Assembly (NCBI RefSeq): GCF_023008585.1 | Contig: NZ_CP095391.1 | Coordinates: 248,001 to 312,000, forward strand | Length of the DNA stretch: 64,000 nt | Origin: Natribaculum breve | GTDB lineage: Archaea > Halobacteriota > Halobacteria > Halobacteriales > Natrialbaceae | Reading direction: 5' to 3' | Shown: positions 18,936-28,685 of the stretch, piece by piece | Position numbering within the stretch: position 1 is the first letter of the stretch | Layout: each line of letters begins with the position of its first letter | Program-made: the position numbers and the translations under genes | The notes under the pieces: generated by a model | Seen by the model: the letters and a program-made list of their open reading frames with translations, nothing else | Told to the model about the DNA's origin: nothing | Database searches by the model: none

Positions 18936-20336
18936 TTACTGCCCCGCTTCGATGGCCGACACCGCGCTCTCGGCGGCTATCTTGCCGAACACAGCGGCAT
19001 TTGTAAGCCCCGTCCCACCGGGGTAGTTGTCGTAGAAGAGCCCACCTGTCGCGTTGCCTGCTGCATAGAGGCCTGGAATAGAATCGTCCTGCGTGTCCAG
19101 TACCGCTGCGTCTGGCGTAATCGCGACGCCGCCAAACGCGAACGTCATCCCGCCTGTCACTGGATATCCGGTAAACGGTGGCTCGTCGAGCGGCAGGGCC
19201 CAGTTCGATTTCGGCGGCTCGACGGTCGTCGCGCTGTTCCCGTCGAGGACGTCCGGATCGTACTCGCCCGGATCGCAGGCCGCGTTGTACGCCTCGACTG
19301 TTTCGACGGTGCGCTCGACGTTTTCGATCCCGAGTCGGTTTGCCAGGGATTCGATCGAGTCACCGGTGATCGGATTCGAAGGTCCCATATGGGCGACGTC
19401 GTCGACCGTCTTAGAATCGACGATGATGAACGCCTCGTGGTAGGGCTGTTCGAAGATACGGCGGCCGAATTTCGCATACGTGTGTGCACGGGAGTCCTGT
19501 CCTTCGTCAACGAACCGCTCTCCATCGTGATTGACGATCACGCCGTACTGGTAGCCGTCGATTCGGGTGATCCCTCCCTCTACGTCGGGCGATCCCGCGT
19601 CGATGAGGGCCATGTGCGCGTCGCCCCACTCTCCATCGGCTTTCGCACCGAGCTCAAGTGCGGCGTCGATTGCCTCGCCCGTGTTATACCGACTTCCACG
19701 CACCTTCATCTTCCCGTAGCCCGGTCCGTAGTACCGGGTCCGTTTTTCTTTGCTAGAACCGTAATCGCCGGCGGCGAGGATCACCGCGTCGGCGTCGAAC
19801 CGGGTTCGTTCTCCCGCGACTCGAGCCTCCACGCCGGTCACGGCCCCACCGTCGTCCCGACATAGCGACCGCGCCTCGGCTTTGTAGTGGATGGTCGCCT
19901 TCCGATCCGAGAGGTGTGAGACGAGTTCGGAAACGAACTCTTCGCCGTCGAGCCAGACGCGCCCGGCCGTATATCCCGGGTGTGGCGCTCTGTACTCCCA
20001 GTCGATGCCGTGACCCCTCAGCCACTCGAACGTCTCGCTGGCTCCGTTCGCGACCCGTTTGGCGAGGTCCGGGTCTGCGTTGTAGTTCGTGACTGCCATA
20101 ATGTCCGAATAAAAATCAGAGGCAGTGTAATCCTCGACGTTGAATTCGGTGTCGTCATCGATGTCGGCAGTCGGAATGCGAAACGACTCCGTGAATCGAG
20201 TGTGACCACCCCGGTGCTCTTCCGGTGATTTCTCGAGGATTGCGACCGACTGGCCGAGTTCGGTCGCCCTAAGTCCCGCCGCGAGTCCCGCCATACCACA
20301 GCCGACGATGACGATATCGTACGATTGGTGCTTCAT
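18936..20336 (-). CDS. tcuA: TcuA-like FAD-dependent tricarballylate dehydrogenase / fumarate-reductase-type flavoprotein
   Basis: 466 aa from the ATG at 20336 (MKHQSYDIVIVGCGMAG); an upstream in-frame start is rejected because the FAD-binding strand begins here. The GxGxxG is at residues 12-17, followed by the TcuA-like RGGHTRFTESFR. The C-terminal half has GGITRIDGYQYGVIVN, NWALPLDEPPF and GNATGGLFYDNYPGG. Salmonella TcuA oxidises tricarballylate to cis-aconitate and passes electrons to TcuB. No TcuB is in the window, but EtfB-EtfA lie 333 bp upstream on the same strand. Other substrates of the family (urocanate, steroid enones, fumarate) cannot be excluded. Confidence 0.78.
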   Translation of the reverse strand: MKHQSYDIVIVGCGMAGLAAGLRATELGQSVAILEKSPEEHRGGHTRFTESFRIPTADIDDDTEFNVEDYTASDFYSDIMAVTNYNADPDLAKRVANGASETFEWLRGHGIDWEYRAPHPGYTAGRVWLDGEEFVSELVSHLSDRKATIHYKAEARSLCRDDGGAVTGVEARVAGERTRFDADAVILAAGDYGSSKEKRTRYYGPGYGKMKVRGSRYNTGEAIDAALELGAKADGEWGDAHMALIDAGSPDVEGGITRIDGYQYGVIVNHDGERFVDEGQDSRAHTYAKFGRRIFEQPYHEAFIIVDSKTVDDVAHMGPSNPITGDSIESLANRLGIENVERTVETVEAYNAACDPGEYDPDVLDGNSATTVEPPKSNWALPLDEPPFTGYPVTGGMTFAFGGVAITPDAAVLDTQDDSIPGLYAAGNATGGLFYDNYPGGTGLTNAAVFGKIAAESAVSAIEAGQ

Positions 20337-20669
20337 GTGTATCCTTACTGGTTCGAGTGGCGCTCTGTCTTGCGTTCGTCCGTTGTCCCCAACCGACAAA
20401 TCCAAACGGCGCCTCGTCTCACGAATCCGTGCTGACTGTTGACTAGTATCCCTGAAATACTATTCGGTCCTCACTGTCGAATCAGTCCACGAAAGACGGA
20501 CCACGAGCGTATCCGACGAGAACGTTTCACTGTTTGGATGATTTTGCCATGCGGCGCCCACTGAGAAACCGTTCAAAACTGCCCACTCGAGTCCGGGACC
20601 GATTACTGACGCAGTCTAATGTGCGACTACGGCAGACGAAAAACGGGACGAACTCGAATCAGTTCCGAA

Positions 20670-21629
20670 CTACCCGCCGAACTCCTCGGTGAGCGCGGGG
20701 ACGACGTCGAAGAGGTCGTCGTGGATGGCGTAGTCGGCGATGTCCATGATCGGCGCGTTGGGGTCGGTGTTGATCGCGACGATCGTCTCGGAGCCTTTCA
20801 TCCCGGCGACGTGCTGGACCGCCCCGGAGATGCCGATCGCGACGTAGACGTCGGGCGTGACGACCTTCCCGGACTGGCCGACCTGACGGTTCGGCGGGAG
20901 CCACCCGTTGTCGACGATCGGGCGCGAGGAAGAGACCGTCGCGTCCATCGCCTCCGCGAGGTCGAAGATCAACTCGAGGTTCTCCTCTTCGTCGATGCCG
21001 CGGCCGACGCTGACGAGGACGTCGGCGTCGGTGATGTCGACGTCGCCGCCGGCGACCTCCTCGAAGCCGGTGACGGTCGAGCCGATAGCGTCCTCGTCGA
21101 TGTCGACGTCGAACGCTTCGACGGTGGCGTCGCCGGTGCCCTCGGCGGCGGGCCACTCGCCGCTGCGGATCGTGACGGCTGCGGCGTCGGCGGCGAGTTC
21201 GGTCGTCGTCTCGACTTTGCCGCCGTACATCTCGCGGGTGGCGACGAGGGCGTCACCGTCGACCGCGAGATCGACGACGTCGGTGACCAGCGGGAGGTCG
21301 AGGCGGTTGGCGACGGCGGGGGCGTAGTCGAGGCCGTTGACGCTGTTCGGTGCGAGCACGTACTGCGGGGCGAGCGCGTCGTACAACTGGGTGATCGCCC
21401 GGGTGTAGACGTCGTGGTTGAACTCCTCGCCGTAGTCGACGGTGTGGACGGCGTCGACGCCCTCGCGGTCGAGTTTCTCGGCGTACTCGTCGACGGGGCC
21501 GCTGACGACGGCGACGTGGAGGTCGCCGCCGGTCTCGTCGGCGAGGTCGCGACCCGCCGTGAGGAGTTCGTAGCTGACGTCGCGCAACTCGCCGCGGCGG
21601 TGGTCGGCGATCGCGAGGACGTCGCTCAT
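20670..21629 (-). CDS. etfA: Electron transfer flavoprotein alpha subunit
   Basis: 319 aa. The C-terminal FAD domain is diagnostic: [21 protein letters not shown], then [18 protein letters not shown] and [12 protein letters not shown]. The ATG at 21629 overlaps the stop of etfB (21626), giving translational coupling. EtfAB is a soluble FAD/AMP heterodimer that takes electrons from dehydrogenases and feeds the quinone pool via ETF-QO; no ETF-QO (FixC) or FixX gene is in the window. Its nearest co-oriented partner is the TcuA-like flavoprotein downstream. Confidence 0.95.
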   Translation of the reverse strand: MSDVLAIADHRRGELRDVSYELLTAGRDLADETGGDLHVAVVSGPVDEYAEKLDREGVDAVHTVDYGEEFNHDVYTRAITQLYDALAPQYVLAPNSVNGLDYAPAVANRLDLPLVTDVVDLAVDGDALVATREMYGGKVETTTELAADAAAVTIRSGEWPAAEGTGDATVEAFDVDIDEDAIGSTVTGFEEVAGGDVDITDADVLVSVGRGIDEEENLELIFDLAEAMDATVSSSRPIVDNGWLPPNRQVGQSGKVVTPDVYVAIGISGAVQHVAGMKGSETIVAINTDPNAPIMDIADYAIHDDLFDVVPALTEEFGG

Positions 21630-22417
21630 GCTTCCACCCCCTTCTCGCGAAGCAGGTCGGCGAGGTCGCCGGCGGTCTCCTCGGCGCTGCCTTCGAAGAC
21701 GGTGACGTCGGTCTCGGTCTCGGGTTCGTACATGTCGGTCAACTCGAGGTCGCCGTCGACGGCACCGTCGTCGACGCCGAGGTCGGCGAGAGTCTGGTGG
21801 TCGAGGGGTTTGCGCTGTGCCTGGCGGATGCCCCGAAGACTGGCGTAGCGGGGTTCGTTGATCCCGGTCTGGATCGTGAGGACGGCCGGCAGGTCGATCT
21901 CGGTGAGTTCCTCGACGCCGCCCTCGAGTTCGCGGTGGACGCTGGCCGTTCCGGCGTCGGGGTCGACCTCGAGGTCGTTGACGACGGCGGCCCACTGGGT
22001 GTCGATCGCGTCGGCCAGCGAGACGCCAGTGGCACCGAAGCTGTCGTCGCCGGACTGGACGCCCGTGAGCACGAGGTCGGGATCTTCGTCCTCGACGACG
22101 GCCTGGAGAAGCTCCGTCTTCGCGCCGACGTCGAGCAGGTCGACGTCGGCGAGGGCGTCGTCCCAGACGCGGATAGCGCGGTCGGCGCCTTTGGCGAGCG
22201 CCTGGCGGATGGTCTGTTCGGCGTCTTCGGGACCGATCGTGACCGTGACGACTTCGTCGGCGATGCCGTCTTCCTGGAGCTGGACGGCCGCTTCGATGGC
22301 GTAGTCGTCCCACTCGTTCAAGTCGGCACCGAGGAACCGCTCGTCGATCGCGGTTCCGTCGATCTCGAACTCGTCTTCGACGGTTGCAACTTCTTTGACC
22401 GTTACAAGAACTTTCAT
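21626..22417 (-). CDS. etfB: Electron transfer flavoprotein beta subunit
   Basis: 263 aa from the ATG at 22417 (MKVLVTVKEVATVEDEFEI). An AT-rich promoter element lies ~35 nt upstream, so the further upstream ATG (16 codons) is rejected. The AMP-binding and alpha-interaction segments AIRVWDD, LVLTGVQSGDDSFGATG and SLRGIRQAQRKP are present. It forms a heterodimer with EtfA. Confidence 0.95.
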   Translation of the reverse strand: MKVLVTVKEVATVEDEFEIDGTAIDERFLGADLNEWDDYAIEAAVQLQEDGIADEVVTVTIGPEDAEQTIRQALAKGADRAIRVWDDALADVDLLDVGAKTELLQAVVEDEDPDLVLTGVQSGDDSFGATGVSLADAIDTQWAAVVNDLEVDPDAGTASVHRELEGGVEELTEIDLPAVLTIQTGINEPRYASLRGIRQAQRKPLDHQTLADLGVDDGAVDGDLELTDMYEPETETDVTVFEGSAEETAGDLADLLREKGVEA

Positions 22418-22448
22418 CGTAGTGGTGTTCGCCTCGATTATTGGCTGG

Positions 22449-22459
22449 GAATATAAATC
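22449..22459 (-). promoter_or_regulatory. TATA box for etfBA
   Basis: On the minus strand this is an ATTTATATTC box, 32-42 nt before the etfB ATG. It is the only AT-rich stretch in the 240-bp gap shared with the divergent monooxygenase gene. Confidence 0.5.
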
Positions 22460-22660
22460 CACACATTTCGTCTAGATTCGACGTTCGATCGCGTTCGACC
22501 CACTGTCTATCGCCACGTCTCGAAAGTACGTTTCGATTACCTTTCAGCGGCTTCAAGATGCCGGGTGCTAGGTTGCCCGTGACTCGTCGCATCCGGAGGC
22601 CGGACTTCCCGTTTGGCAACATTTATCATAGTCGCCGCCCGTTGACTGGGTGGGATCGGC

Positions 22661-23653
22661 ATGAGCGGACCGCACATCGACACTCTCGTACCGCCACTTT
22701 CTACTGAAACGACTCGCGTCGCGACGGAGGCCGAACGGCTCGGATTCGACGGTGTCTGGAGCATGGAAAACAGCAACGACGGGTATCTTCCCCACGTTTT
22801 AGCAGCCGAACACACGACCGACGTCACGCTGGGAACGCGGATCGCACTCTCGTTCACCCGGAGCCCGATGGTGACGGCCCAACTCGCGTGGGACCTCGCA
22901 CGATACTCGAACGGTCGCTTCGTTCTCGGACTTGGAACGCAGGTAAAAGGGCACAACGAACGACGGTTCAGCGTCGACTGGGACGCACCGGGGCCGCGTC
23001 TTCGTGAAGTGATCGAGTCGGTTCGTCACATCTGGGACGTCTTCCAGGGCGAGGAAGACGACCTGTCGTACGACGGCGACTATTACTCGTTCTCACTGAT
23101 GACTGAACGGTTTGACCCTGGCCCGATCGAAAACCCACACGTTCCGATTTACGTCGGTGGGTTCAACGAGTACAACCTGCAACTGGCCGGTGAACTCGCC
23201 GACGGTTTGTCGATCCATCCGTTTACATCCCGACGCTACGTGACCGATGTCATCAAGGATCACGTCGAAACGGGCGCAGCCCGAAGTAGCCGGGACCCAG
23301 ACGACGTGTCGATTCTCGCGAGTCCACTCGTCATTACTGGGGAAACCGAGGCGGACCGTGAGGAGGCTCGAGAACGGATACGTCGCCGAATTGCGTTCTA
23401 TGGAAGCACTCGGACGTACCACGATGCCCTCGCGGTTCACGGGTGGAAAGACGTCGGCGGCGAACTTCACAAACTCTCGAAGGAGAAACGCTGGGACGAG
23501 ATGACGGAACTGATTACGGACGAAATCCTCTCGGCGTTTTCGATTGAAGCACCGCCCGACGAACTCGTTGATGCGGCAACGGAGATGTACGATGGGGTTG
23601 CCGACCGTGTCGTCCTTCCGTTCGAGTTCGCCGATGCGTACATGACCGACTGA
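22661..23653 (+). CDS. TIGR03617-like F420-dependent LLM class oxidoreductase
   Basis: 330 aa. The pattern DTLVPPL, EAERLGFDGVWSMEN, FVLGLGTQVKGHNERRFS and YVGGFNEYNLQLAGELADG is characteristic of the F420-dependent TIGR03617 group of luciferase-like oxidoreductases. It belongs to a different subfamily from the two other LLM proteins in the window. It is divergent from etfBA and is followed by a 460-bp gap. A redox role on a catabolic intermediate is likely but the substrate is unknown. Confidence 0.85.
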   Translation: MSGPHIDTLVPPLSTETTRVATEAERLGFDGVWSMENSNDGYLPHVLAAEHTTDVTLGTRIALSFTRSPMVTAQLAWDLARYSNGRFVLGLGTQVKGHNERRFSVDWDAPGPRLREVIESVRHIWDVFQGEEDDLSYDGDYYSFSLMTERFDPGPIENPHVPIYVGGFNEYNLQLAGELADGLSIHPFTSRRYVTDVIKDHVETGAARSSRDPDDVSILASPLVITGETEADREEARERIRRRIAFYGSTRTYHDALAVHGWKDVGGELHKLSKEKRWDEMTELITDEILSAFSIEAPPDELVDAATEMYDGVADRVVLPFEFADAYMTD

Positions 23654-24112
23654 CGCGACCACGTCGACGCCGTTTCTGCAATGGTTTCAACGTGAAACAC
23701 GACTTGAGACTGAGTCACAGTCACTGATCACACTACCCTCTATTAGCGAGGACTTTGTTACCTCCCTCATTTGGATCGTTCAGACACTAAAAACGGATAT
23801 AACGTCGGCCGATAGCCGAGCGTCCCGTCGCACATGTATTATTAAATATCCCCAAACGTGGAACGACGAAACACCACCATGAGTCGATACTAATCAGGGA
23901 AATTATATATTACTAGCCCCTCTAAGGAGGTCGATAATGGGTCTGAAATAACAAATTCGCGTGATTTATTTCAGTAGATATACTAGATGTGCAGATGTAG
24001 TCAACCATCCTGAGGGGCCGCCTGTGTCGTGATTTCAGCCTATCGGGAAGAGGACGAACGTCGTTCCAAGAAGCGGAACAGTAAAGTGGGTATAGATACC
24101 ACAAAACACGAT
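23654..24112. other. Promoter-bearing gap, AT-rich
   Basis: 459 bp, unusually AT-rich between about 23830 and 24000. It contains a TATATATT-type stretch near 23907-23914. It serves as the upstream region of the IclR gene. No coding frame is supported. Confidence 0.4.
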
Positions 24113-24883
24113 ATGGTGGCAGAAAATAAATCACACAGCACGGTCAATTCGGTCGAGGTGGCACTTCGCATCATTGAAACGCTCAAAGAGCAGGGAGGAA
24201 TGGGCGTAACCGAGCTCGCGACGGAGCTAGACTTGCCGAAGAGCACCACACATCGGTACCTCAAAACGCTGACCGAAAACGAGTACCTGGTCCAAAATGG
24301 AACGACGTATCACATCGGTCTCCGGTTTCTCGGAGTCGGTGAGTTTTCTCGAACGCGACGGCGTGGGTTCCAGATGGTGAAACAGAAGGTTGAGGAAATC
24401 GCCGAAGAAACCGGGGAAAAGGCGCAGTTCATCGTCGAAGAGCACGGCAAGGCCGTGTACGTCTATCAGGAAATTGGCGAGAAAGGTGTGAAACTCGGGT
24501 GGGGTGTGGGAACGCGGATCGACCTCCACTCGACGTCCGCAGGAAAGGCGATCATGGCAGAGTGGCCTGAAGAACGCGTCGAGGAATACGTCGATACACA
24601 CGGACTACGCGAGCTCACCCCGCACACGATCACGAGTCACGAGGCACTGATGGAAGAACTCGAGGAGACCCGCGAACGTGGATACGGAATCAACGAACAG
24701 GAACACGTCGACGGATTCATCGCCGTCGGCGTTCCGGTTCACAACTCGTCGGACACCGTACTCGGCGCGTTGAGTGTCGGGGGACCGGTTAACAGACTGC
24801 AGGACGATTGGCTCGAGCAGGAGGTCATAAATCTGTTACTTGGGATGGCGAACGAACTCGAACTCAACCTCCGGTACTCCTGA
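24113..24883 (+). CDS. IclR-family transcriptional regulator
   Basis: 256 aa from the ATG at 24113 (MVAENKSHSTVNSVEVALRI). An upstream in-frame start exists, but the added basic leader lies before the conserved wHTH. The N-terminal winged helix reads GVTELATELDLPKSTTHRYL. The C-terminal IclR effector domain has EKAQFIVEEHGKAVYVY, DLHSTSAGKAIMA and ALSVGGPVNRL. It is strongly similar to the second IclR protein at 59104. It lies between the monooxygenase gene and the convergent M20 peptidase gene and probably controls nearby catabolic genes. Confidence 0.92.
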   Translation: MVAENKSHSTVNSVEVALRIIETLKEQGGMGVTELATELDLPKSTTHRYLKTLTENEYLVQNGTTYHIGLRFLGVGEFSRTRRRGFQMVKQKVEEIAEETGEKAQFIVEEHGKAVYVYQEIGEKGVKLGWGVGTRIDLHSTSAGKAIMAEWPEERVEEYVDTHGLRELTPHTITSHEALMEELEETRERGYGINEQEHVDGFIAVGVPVHNSSDTVLGALSVGGPVNRLQDDWLEQEVINLLLGMANELELNLRYS

Positions 24884-24919
24884 CGAACAGCCCGATTCTC
24901 GGCAGGAATTATATAGATG

Positions 24920-26092
24920 CTATTCGAAAAACAGTTCCATTGCTCTCTCGTACGTCTGTACGGTTGAGACGAGGTCGTCGACGGTGATCGATTCATCTAC
25001 CGTGTGGGCATCCTGTTCGATGTCGCCGGGGCCGAAAAGTACGGTCGGTACGCCCGCATCGTGGACCAGGTATCGAGCGTCCGTACCAGCGTTGAAGCCG
25101 ACGGTTTCGCCTGACAGGCCGACCTCGCGTGCGGCATCTTTGACGGCAGTGACGATGTCGGAATTCTGTGGCGATTCGACCGCGCGGCCAAAGTCCCACC
25201 GATCAATCTCGACGTCGATCGGTTCGCCGTTCAGGTAGAGTCCATCGAGCATCTCCTCGATTCGCCGGTCGTACCACGTTGCGTCCGTGGCCATTCCCGG
25301 GAGGAATCGCCAGTCGACAGTGATCGACGCTTCGGCTGGAATCACGTTTGGAGCCAGTCCGCCCGAAATCTCCGTCGTAGTGACCGACGAACCAGGGGTC
25401 AACAGTTCGTGACGAACGCCTCTCATCTCCTCGTCGAGTTCTTCGAGGCGCCTCAGAACGCGTTGCATCTTAGAAATCGCGTTAACTCCTTTATCGGGTC
25501 GTCCGGAGTGCGCATTCTCACCGCGAACCGTTATGTCGTACCGAGCAGCTCCCTTGTGGGCGACACCAACGTTCACGTTGGTCGGTTCGCCGAGGATGGC
25601 CCCATCTACGTCGATACCATCTTTGACGAGCGCCTGCGTGCCAGAACCGCCGCGTTCTTCGTCGACGACGAACGCCAGGACGATTTCACCGATCGGATCG
25701 TCGCCACCCAGGTACGCCTCTGCAGCAAGAATCTTTGCAGCTAACGCACACTTCATGTCCGACGTTCCTCGTCCGACGAGTCGATCGCCCTCGCGATGTA
25801 ATTCGTAGGGATCGGTCCTCCAGTCGTCGGCGTTGGCTGGCACGGTGTCCATGTGTCCGGTCAGCATGAGACTTCCAGCGGCCGGATCTCCCGCCCTCGC
25901 GATGAGGTTCGGTCGATCTGGCTTTACCTTTGTTGTTTCCAACTCGAACGCGATTGGAGAGGATTCGAGACGGTCGATCAGATACTCGACGAGTTTTCCT
26001 TCGTTCCCTGGCGGATTGGGAGTCGGTCGGCTGATGAGTTCATCTGCTAGTTCTACGACCGCTTTCTCTGACGTGTTGCCATATAGTACCAT
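24920..26092 (-). CDS. M20 family metallopeptidase (ArgE/DapE-like)
   Basis: 390 aa. The zinc ligands and catalytic residues are all visible: H80 and D82 in GHMDTVPA, D112 in GTSDMKCA, the E145-E146 pair in VVDEERGG, and a C-terminal His in DAHTVDE. The dimerisation domain has the usual GENAHSGRPDKGVNAI. Family members hydrolyse N-acyl amino acids, N-succinyl-diaminopimelate or carbamoyl amino acids in the cytoplasm. Its position downstream of an IclR gene in a catabolic region fits degradation of an N-acyl compound more than housekeeping lysine synthesis; this is inference. Confidence 0.9.
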   Translation of the reverse strand: MVLYGNTSEKAVVELADELISRPTPNPPGNEGKLVEYLIDRLESSPIAFELETTKVKPDRPNLIARAGDPAAGSLMLTGHMDTVPANADDWRTDPYELHREGDRLVGRGTSDMKCALAAKILAAEAYLGGDDPIGEIVLAFVVDEERGGSGTQALVKDGIDVDGAILGEPTNVNVGVAHKGAARYDITVRGENAHSGRPDKGVNAISKMQRVLRRLEELDEEMRGVRHELLTPGSSVTTTEISGGLAPNVIPAEASITVDWRFLPGMATDATWYDRRIEEMLDGLYLNGEPIDVEIDRWDFGRAVESPQNSDIVTAVKDAAREVGLSGETVGFNAGTDARYLVHDAGVPTVLFGPGDIEQDAHTVDESITVDDLVSTVQTYERAMELFFE

Positions 26093-26179
26093 ATAGTACG
26101 GCTACGTTCGATGGATGGTAGGTTATTATAAGTATCGGAGCATGGAATTTCCCGCCTGTTCACTGTAGCATGATCAGAC

Positions 26180-27119
26180 GGCCGTGTTTAATCGCATGAC
26201 GGGAGCGGAATTTCCTGTTTTGCGGCCTTCTTGATGTTATAAACCGCACACATCAGCGCAATCTCACGAAATTCTCGGTACCATGTCCGCGCTCGCAGGG
26301 CGACGCCCAGCGAGCGCTTGACAGAAGAGAAGACGGTTTCAGACATGGCTCGTTGGCCGTAGAGTTCGTCATCAATCCGCGCGTTGTGCGCGTGATAGTA
26401 CGGTGCATGGACGCAGTGCTTGATCAACGGCCGAATGTCGAGTTCTCGGAGGTCTTCTCGAAGCCAGTTACAGTCATAGCCCTTGTCCGCCGTGAGAACG
26501 CGCAACTCGCCCGCGTGCTTGCGGGCGAGTTGCTCACAGATCTCTGCATCACTCCCTTCCCACGTCGTAGTACAGTGAAGATCGAGAATCGCTTGCGTCT
26601 CTGTATCGACGAGTTTCGTCACTTTCATCGTCTGAACGTGGTAGTTTGTCCGTCGGCAGTAGTGGCGACTTGCACGGGAGCGGTCGAAGTACGTCGCGTC
26701 GATCGTGCCGATCTCACCGGTCTCGTGCAGCTGCGCTGAATAGCGCAGCAGCACTCGGCACACACGCATTTCGAGCCTATCGAATGCTAGACATAGCGTG
26801 GATGGATGAGGGAGATCGGCCGGTTCAAGGCCGATCTCCCGGGTTATTCGTGGCATCTCCGTCAGGATGTCGATGGTCATCCGATAGGACGTCCCAAGGT
26901 AAATTCGCAAGCAGTGAAGCGGAATCATCGCATAATCGGCGAATCCGCCGCCACCTTTCGGGGCGGCGGATTCGTCCGTATCGTCAGCAACTCTTTTAGC
27001 AATCCAGACACAGCGTTCGGTGAAGCGGAAGATTTGGGTTGGCACAATTTCCGGTCTTCCGCTTCAATACCGTGATTCTAACGACTCAACTCGACGCCGC
27101 CTAGCGATTAAACAGAGCC
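26180..27119. mobile_element. IS5-family (ISH1-like) insertion sequence, complete, 940 bp
   Basis: The 16-bp terminal inverted repeats GGCCGTGTTTAATCGC (26180-26195) and the complement of GGCTCTGTTTAATCGC (27104-27119) differ at two positions. The 8-bp target duplication GATCAGAC is present at 26172-26179 and 27120-27127. The element lies in the gap between the M20 peptidase promoter side and the 3' end of the RdfA-like gene and breaks no recognised gene. Confidence 0.95.
26188..27045 (-). CDS. IS5-family transposase (ISH1-like)
   Basis: 285 aa, full length. The DDE residues lie in GTIDATYFDRS, VLTADKGYDCNW and MSETVFSSVKRS. It is distantly related to the transposase at 9276-10100 but has a different N-terminus and different element ends, so the two elements are different members of the family, not copies. 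The frame is intact and the element appears competent. Confidence 0.93.
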   Translation of the reverse strand: MPTQIFRFTERCVWIAKRVADDTDESAAPKGGGGFADYAMIPLHCLRIYLGTSYRMTIDILTEMPRITREIGLEPADLPHPSTLCLAFDRLEMRVCRVLLRYSAQLHETGEIGTIDATYFDRSRASRHYCRRTNYHVQTMKVTKLVDTETQAILDLHCTTTWEGSDAEICEQLARKHAGELRVLTADKGYDCNWLREDLRELDIRPLIKHCVHAPYYHAHNARIDDELYGQRAMSETVFSSVKRSLGVALRARTWYREFREIALMCAVYNIKKAAKQEIPLPSCD

Positions 27120-27158
27120 GATCAGACAGCGACCCGTTTACCGTCAGGGGCGTGAGGG

Positions 27159-27767
27159 CTACTGGCAATCACATCCGCCTTGGTCGATCAGTTCGTCGAC
27201 TGCATAATCGGCTCCGCAATTGTCACAGACGACGCGAACGTTAATAAATACCTCGTAGTTCTTGTCGGTTAATAGGTCGGCTCGGACTAGTTCCTCGAGT
27301 GTCGAGTCCGTGACGACTCGCGTCTTGTTCGCAAGCCGCTGGATGGTCTCTTTTTTGCGTTCGACACGATCTTCGTCGTCCCGGGTGAGCTCGGCTTCCC
27401 GAACGTTCGTGAGGTACGTGTGGACCGCCTGGTGCGTGACGAAGTCCGAGAGGACCTCGTCGACGTCGACCCCGTTTCGCTCGAGTTCGCGTCGTTTGCG
27501 AATCTCGTCGGACCGTGAGACGTCGTCGTCTGTGAGCGTGTGGTACGTGCTTTCGACGTCGGCCGTGATCACCGCCATCCCCGCATCGCGCAGCGCCGCC
27601 CGCAAAACAGCGAGATTGAACTTGGTCGCGAGGTCGCGTAGACTCGTCCGTTCGGTACCGTCGCCTATCCACTCCGCCTCGAGACGTGCTCCCCACTCCT
27701 CGAGGTCGTAGTCGTCGATCACTCGTTCGACTTTGGTCCGTCTCTGACGACTGGATTTGTCCGCCAT
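27159..27767 (-). CDS. rdfA: RdfA family protein (rod-determining factor)
   Basis: 202 aa. The order KVERVIDDYDLEEWG, SLRDLATKFN, LRAALRDAGM, YHTLTDDDVSRSDE and ELERNGVDVDEVLSDFVTHQ is recognised from haloarchaeal RdfA proteins. The C-terminus CDNCGADYAVDEL ends in GGCDC, a probable zinc site. RdfA of Haloferax volcanii promotes the rod cell form. Normally its gene stands next to an archaea-specific SMC-related gene; here such a gene is 33 kb away at 60360. The ATG at 27767 (MADKSSRQRR) has an AT-rich promoter stretch just upstream. Adjacent to an IS5 element on its 3' side. Confidence 0.8.
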   Translation of the reverse strand: MADKSSRQRRTKVERVIDDYDLEEWGARLEAEWIGDGTERTSLRDLATKFNLAVLRAALRDAGMAVITADVESTYHTLTDDDVSRSDEIRKRRELERNGVDVDEVLSDFVTHQAVHTYLTNVREAELTRDDEDRVERKKETIQRLANKTRVVTDSTLEELVRADLLTDKNYEVFINVRVVCDNCGADYAVDELIDQGGCDCQ

Positions 27768-28685
27768 GGTTTATAGTTAGACTCCATTATTACAAGTGTT
27801 CCGTTCCTACATCCGGGACGACGTTCTGATCGATTACGACATCGTCTCTGAACGAGAAACATTACACGTGTATGCGTGTAATAAATATGCGAGACGATTT
27901 GAGAAAGATTCCCGACGCTGACGCCACTGAGTGAGCGACAGACATTGGTGTGATCCGATCGCAGCGTCTCCCTTGAGACCGTTTTATTGATCTAGCTTCG
28001 TCTCTACTGGAACAGCATGTCGGTCTAGCGACGTCCCGTCGACTGTACGGCGATGGACAGTTCCCATGGTGGTCTCCGCTACCGATTCCCTGATGAACGT
28101 AGTCTCTGCACGCAAAATACTGGATGTTTCGGCATTCGGTACGAAAAAGGAAGAGACTGAACGCCTCCGAATTGAAGGTGTGTTGATTTATAATTTTGCC
28201 GACCAGATCGGGAATACCATGGCACTGACGCGTGAACAAACCGTTCTGTGCCATCATCCAATCGATGTGTCCGAACAACCTCGAAAGTTGATCGATTCGT
28301 ATCGGTTTTTTCGCCACCGAACAACTTGCAACAAACCAGTTCGCTGTTCGACTCGTCACGGATAAAATCCCATATTACGGAATTCCGATTACATCGAGCG
28401 ATTCAAAGAAGTGACGCGGGTATCTCGCTCGAATCTGCTCTACTCGGTGAACAGTCCACGGTTACACTACCGATTCGCGTCACTAGAGACGTCAGAGCTG
28501 TCGTGATCGTCGACGATGGAATATACTGCGGTGACGTTCGAACGTAAGATACCTAGTCACCGACCTGCTTAACTATTGATTCGTGTCGAAATTGCTGTCT
28601 CGTCATTCGCGTTCCAGTCTCGTAAATGTGCCCTGACACGTGACGCGTGCCAAGTTATTTGCTTTCGCACGACACACTTCTTTGC
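27768..28685. other. 918-bp gap, probably decayed sequence
   Basis: Below-average GC and broken frames on both strands. The longest plus frame (to about 28365) has none of the acidic composition expected and no recognised domain. Nothing in it could be named. A terminal AT-rich part leads into the cysteine hydrolase gene at 28686. Confidence 0.4.

Noticed and set aside
20619-21848. A 409-codon plus-strand frame opposite etfA/etfB
   Set aside because: Low-complexity Asp/Val/Gly antisense of the etf genes without a recognised domain.
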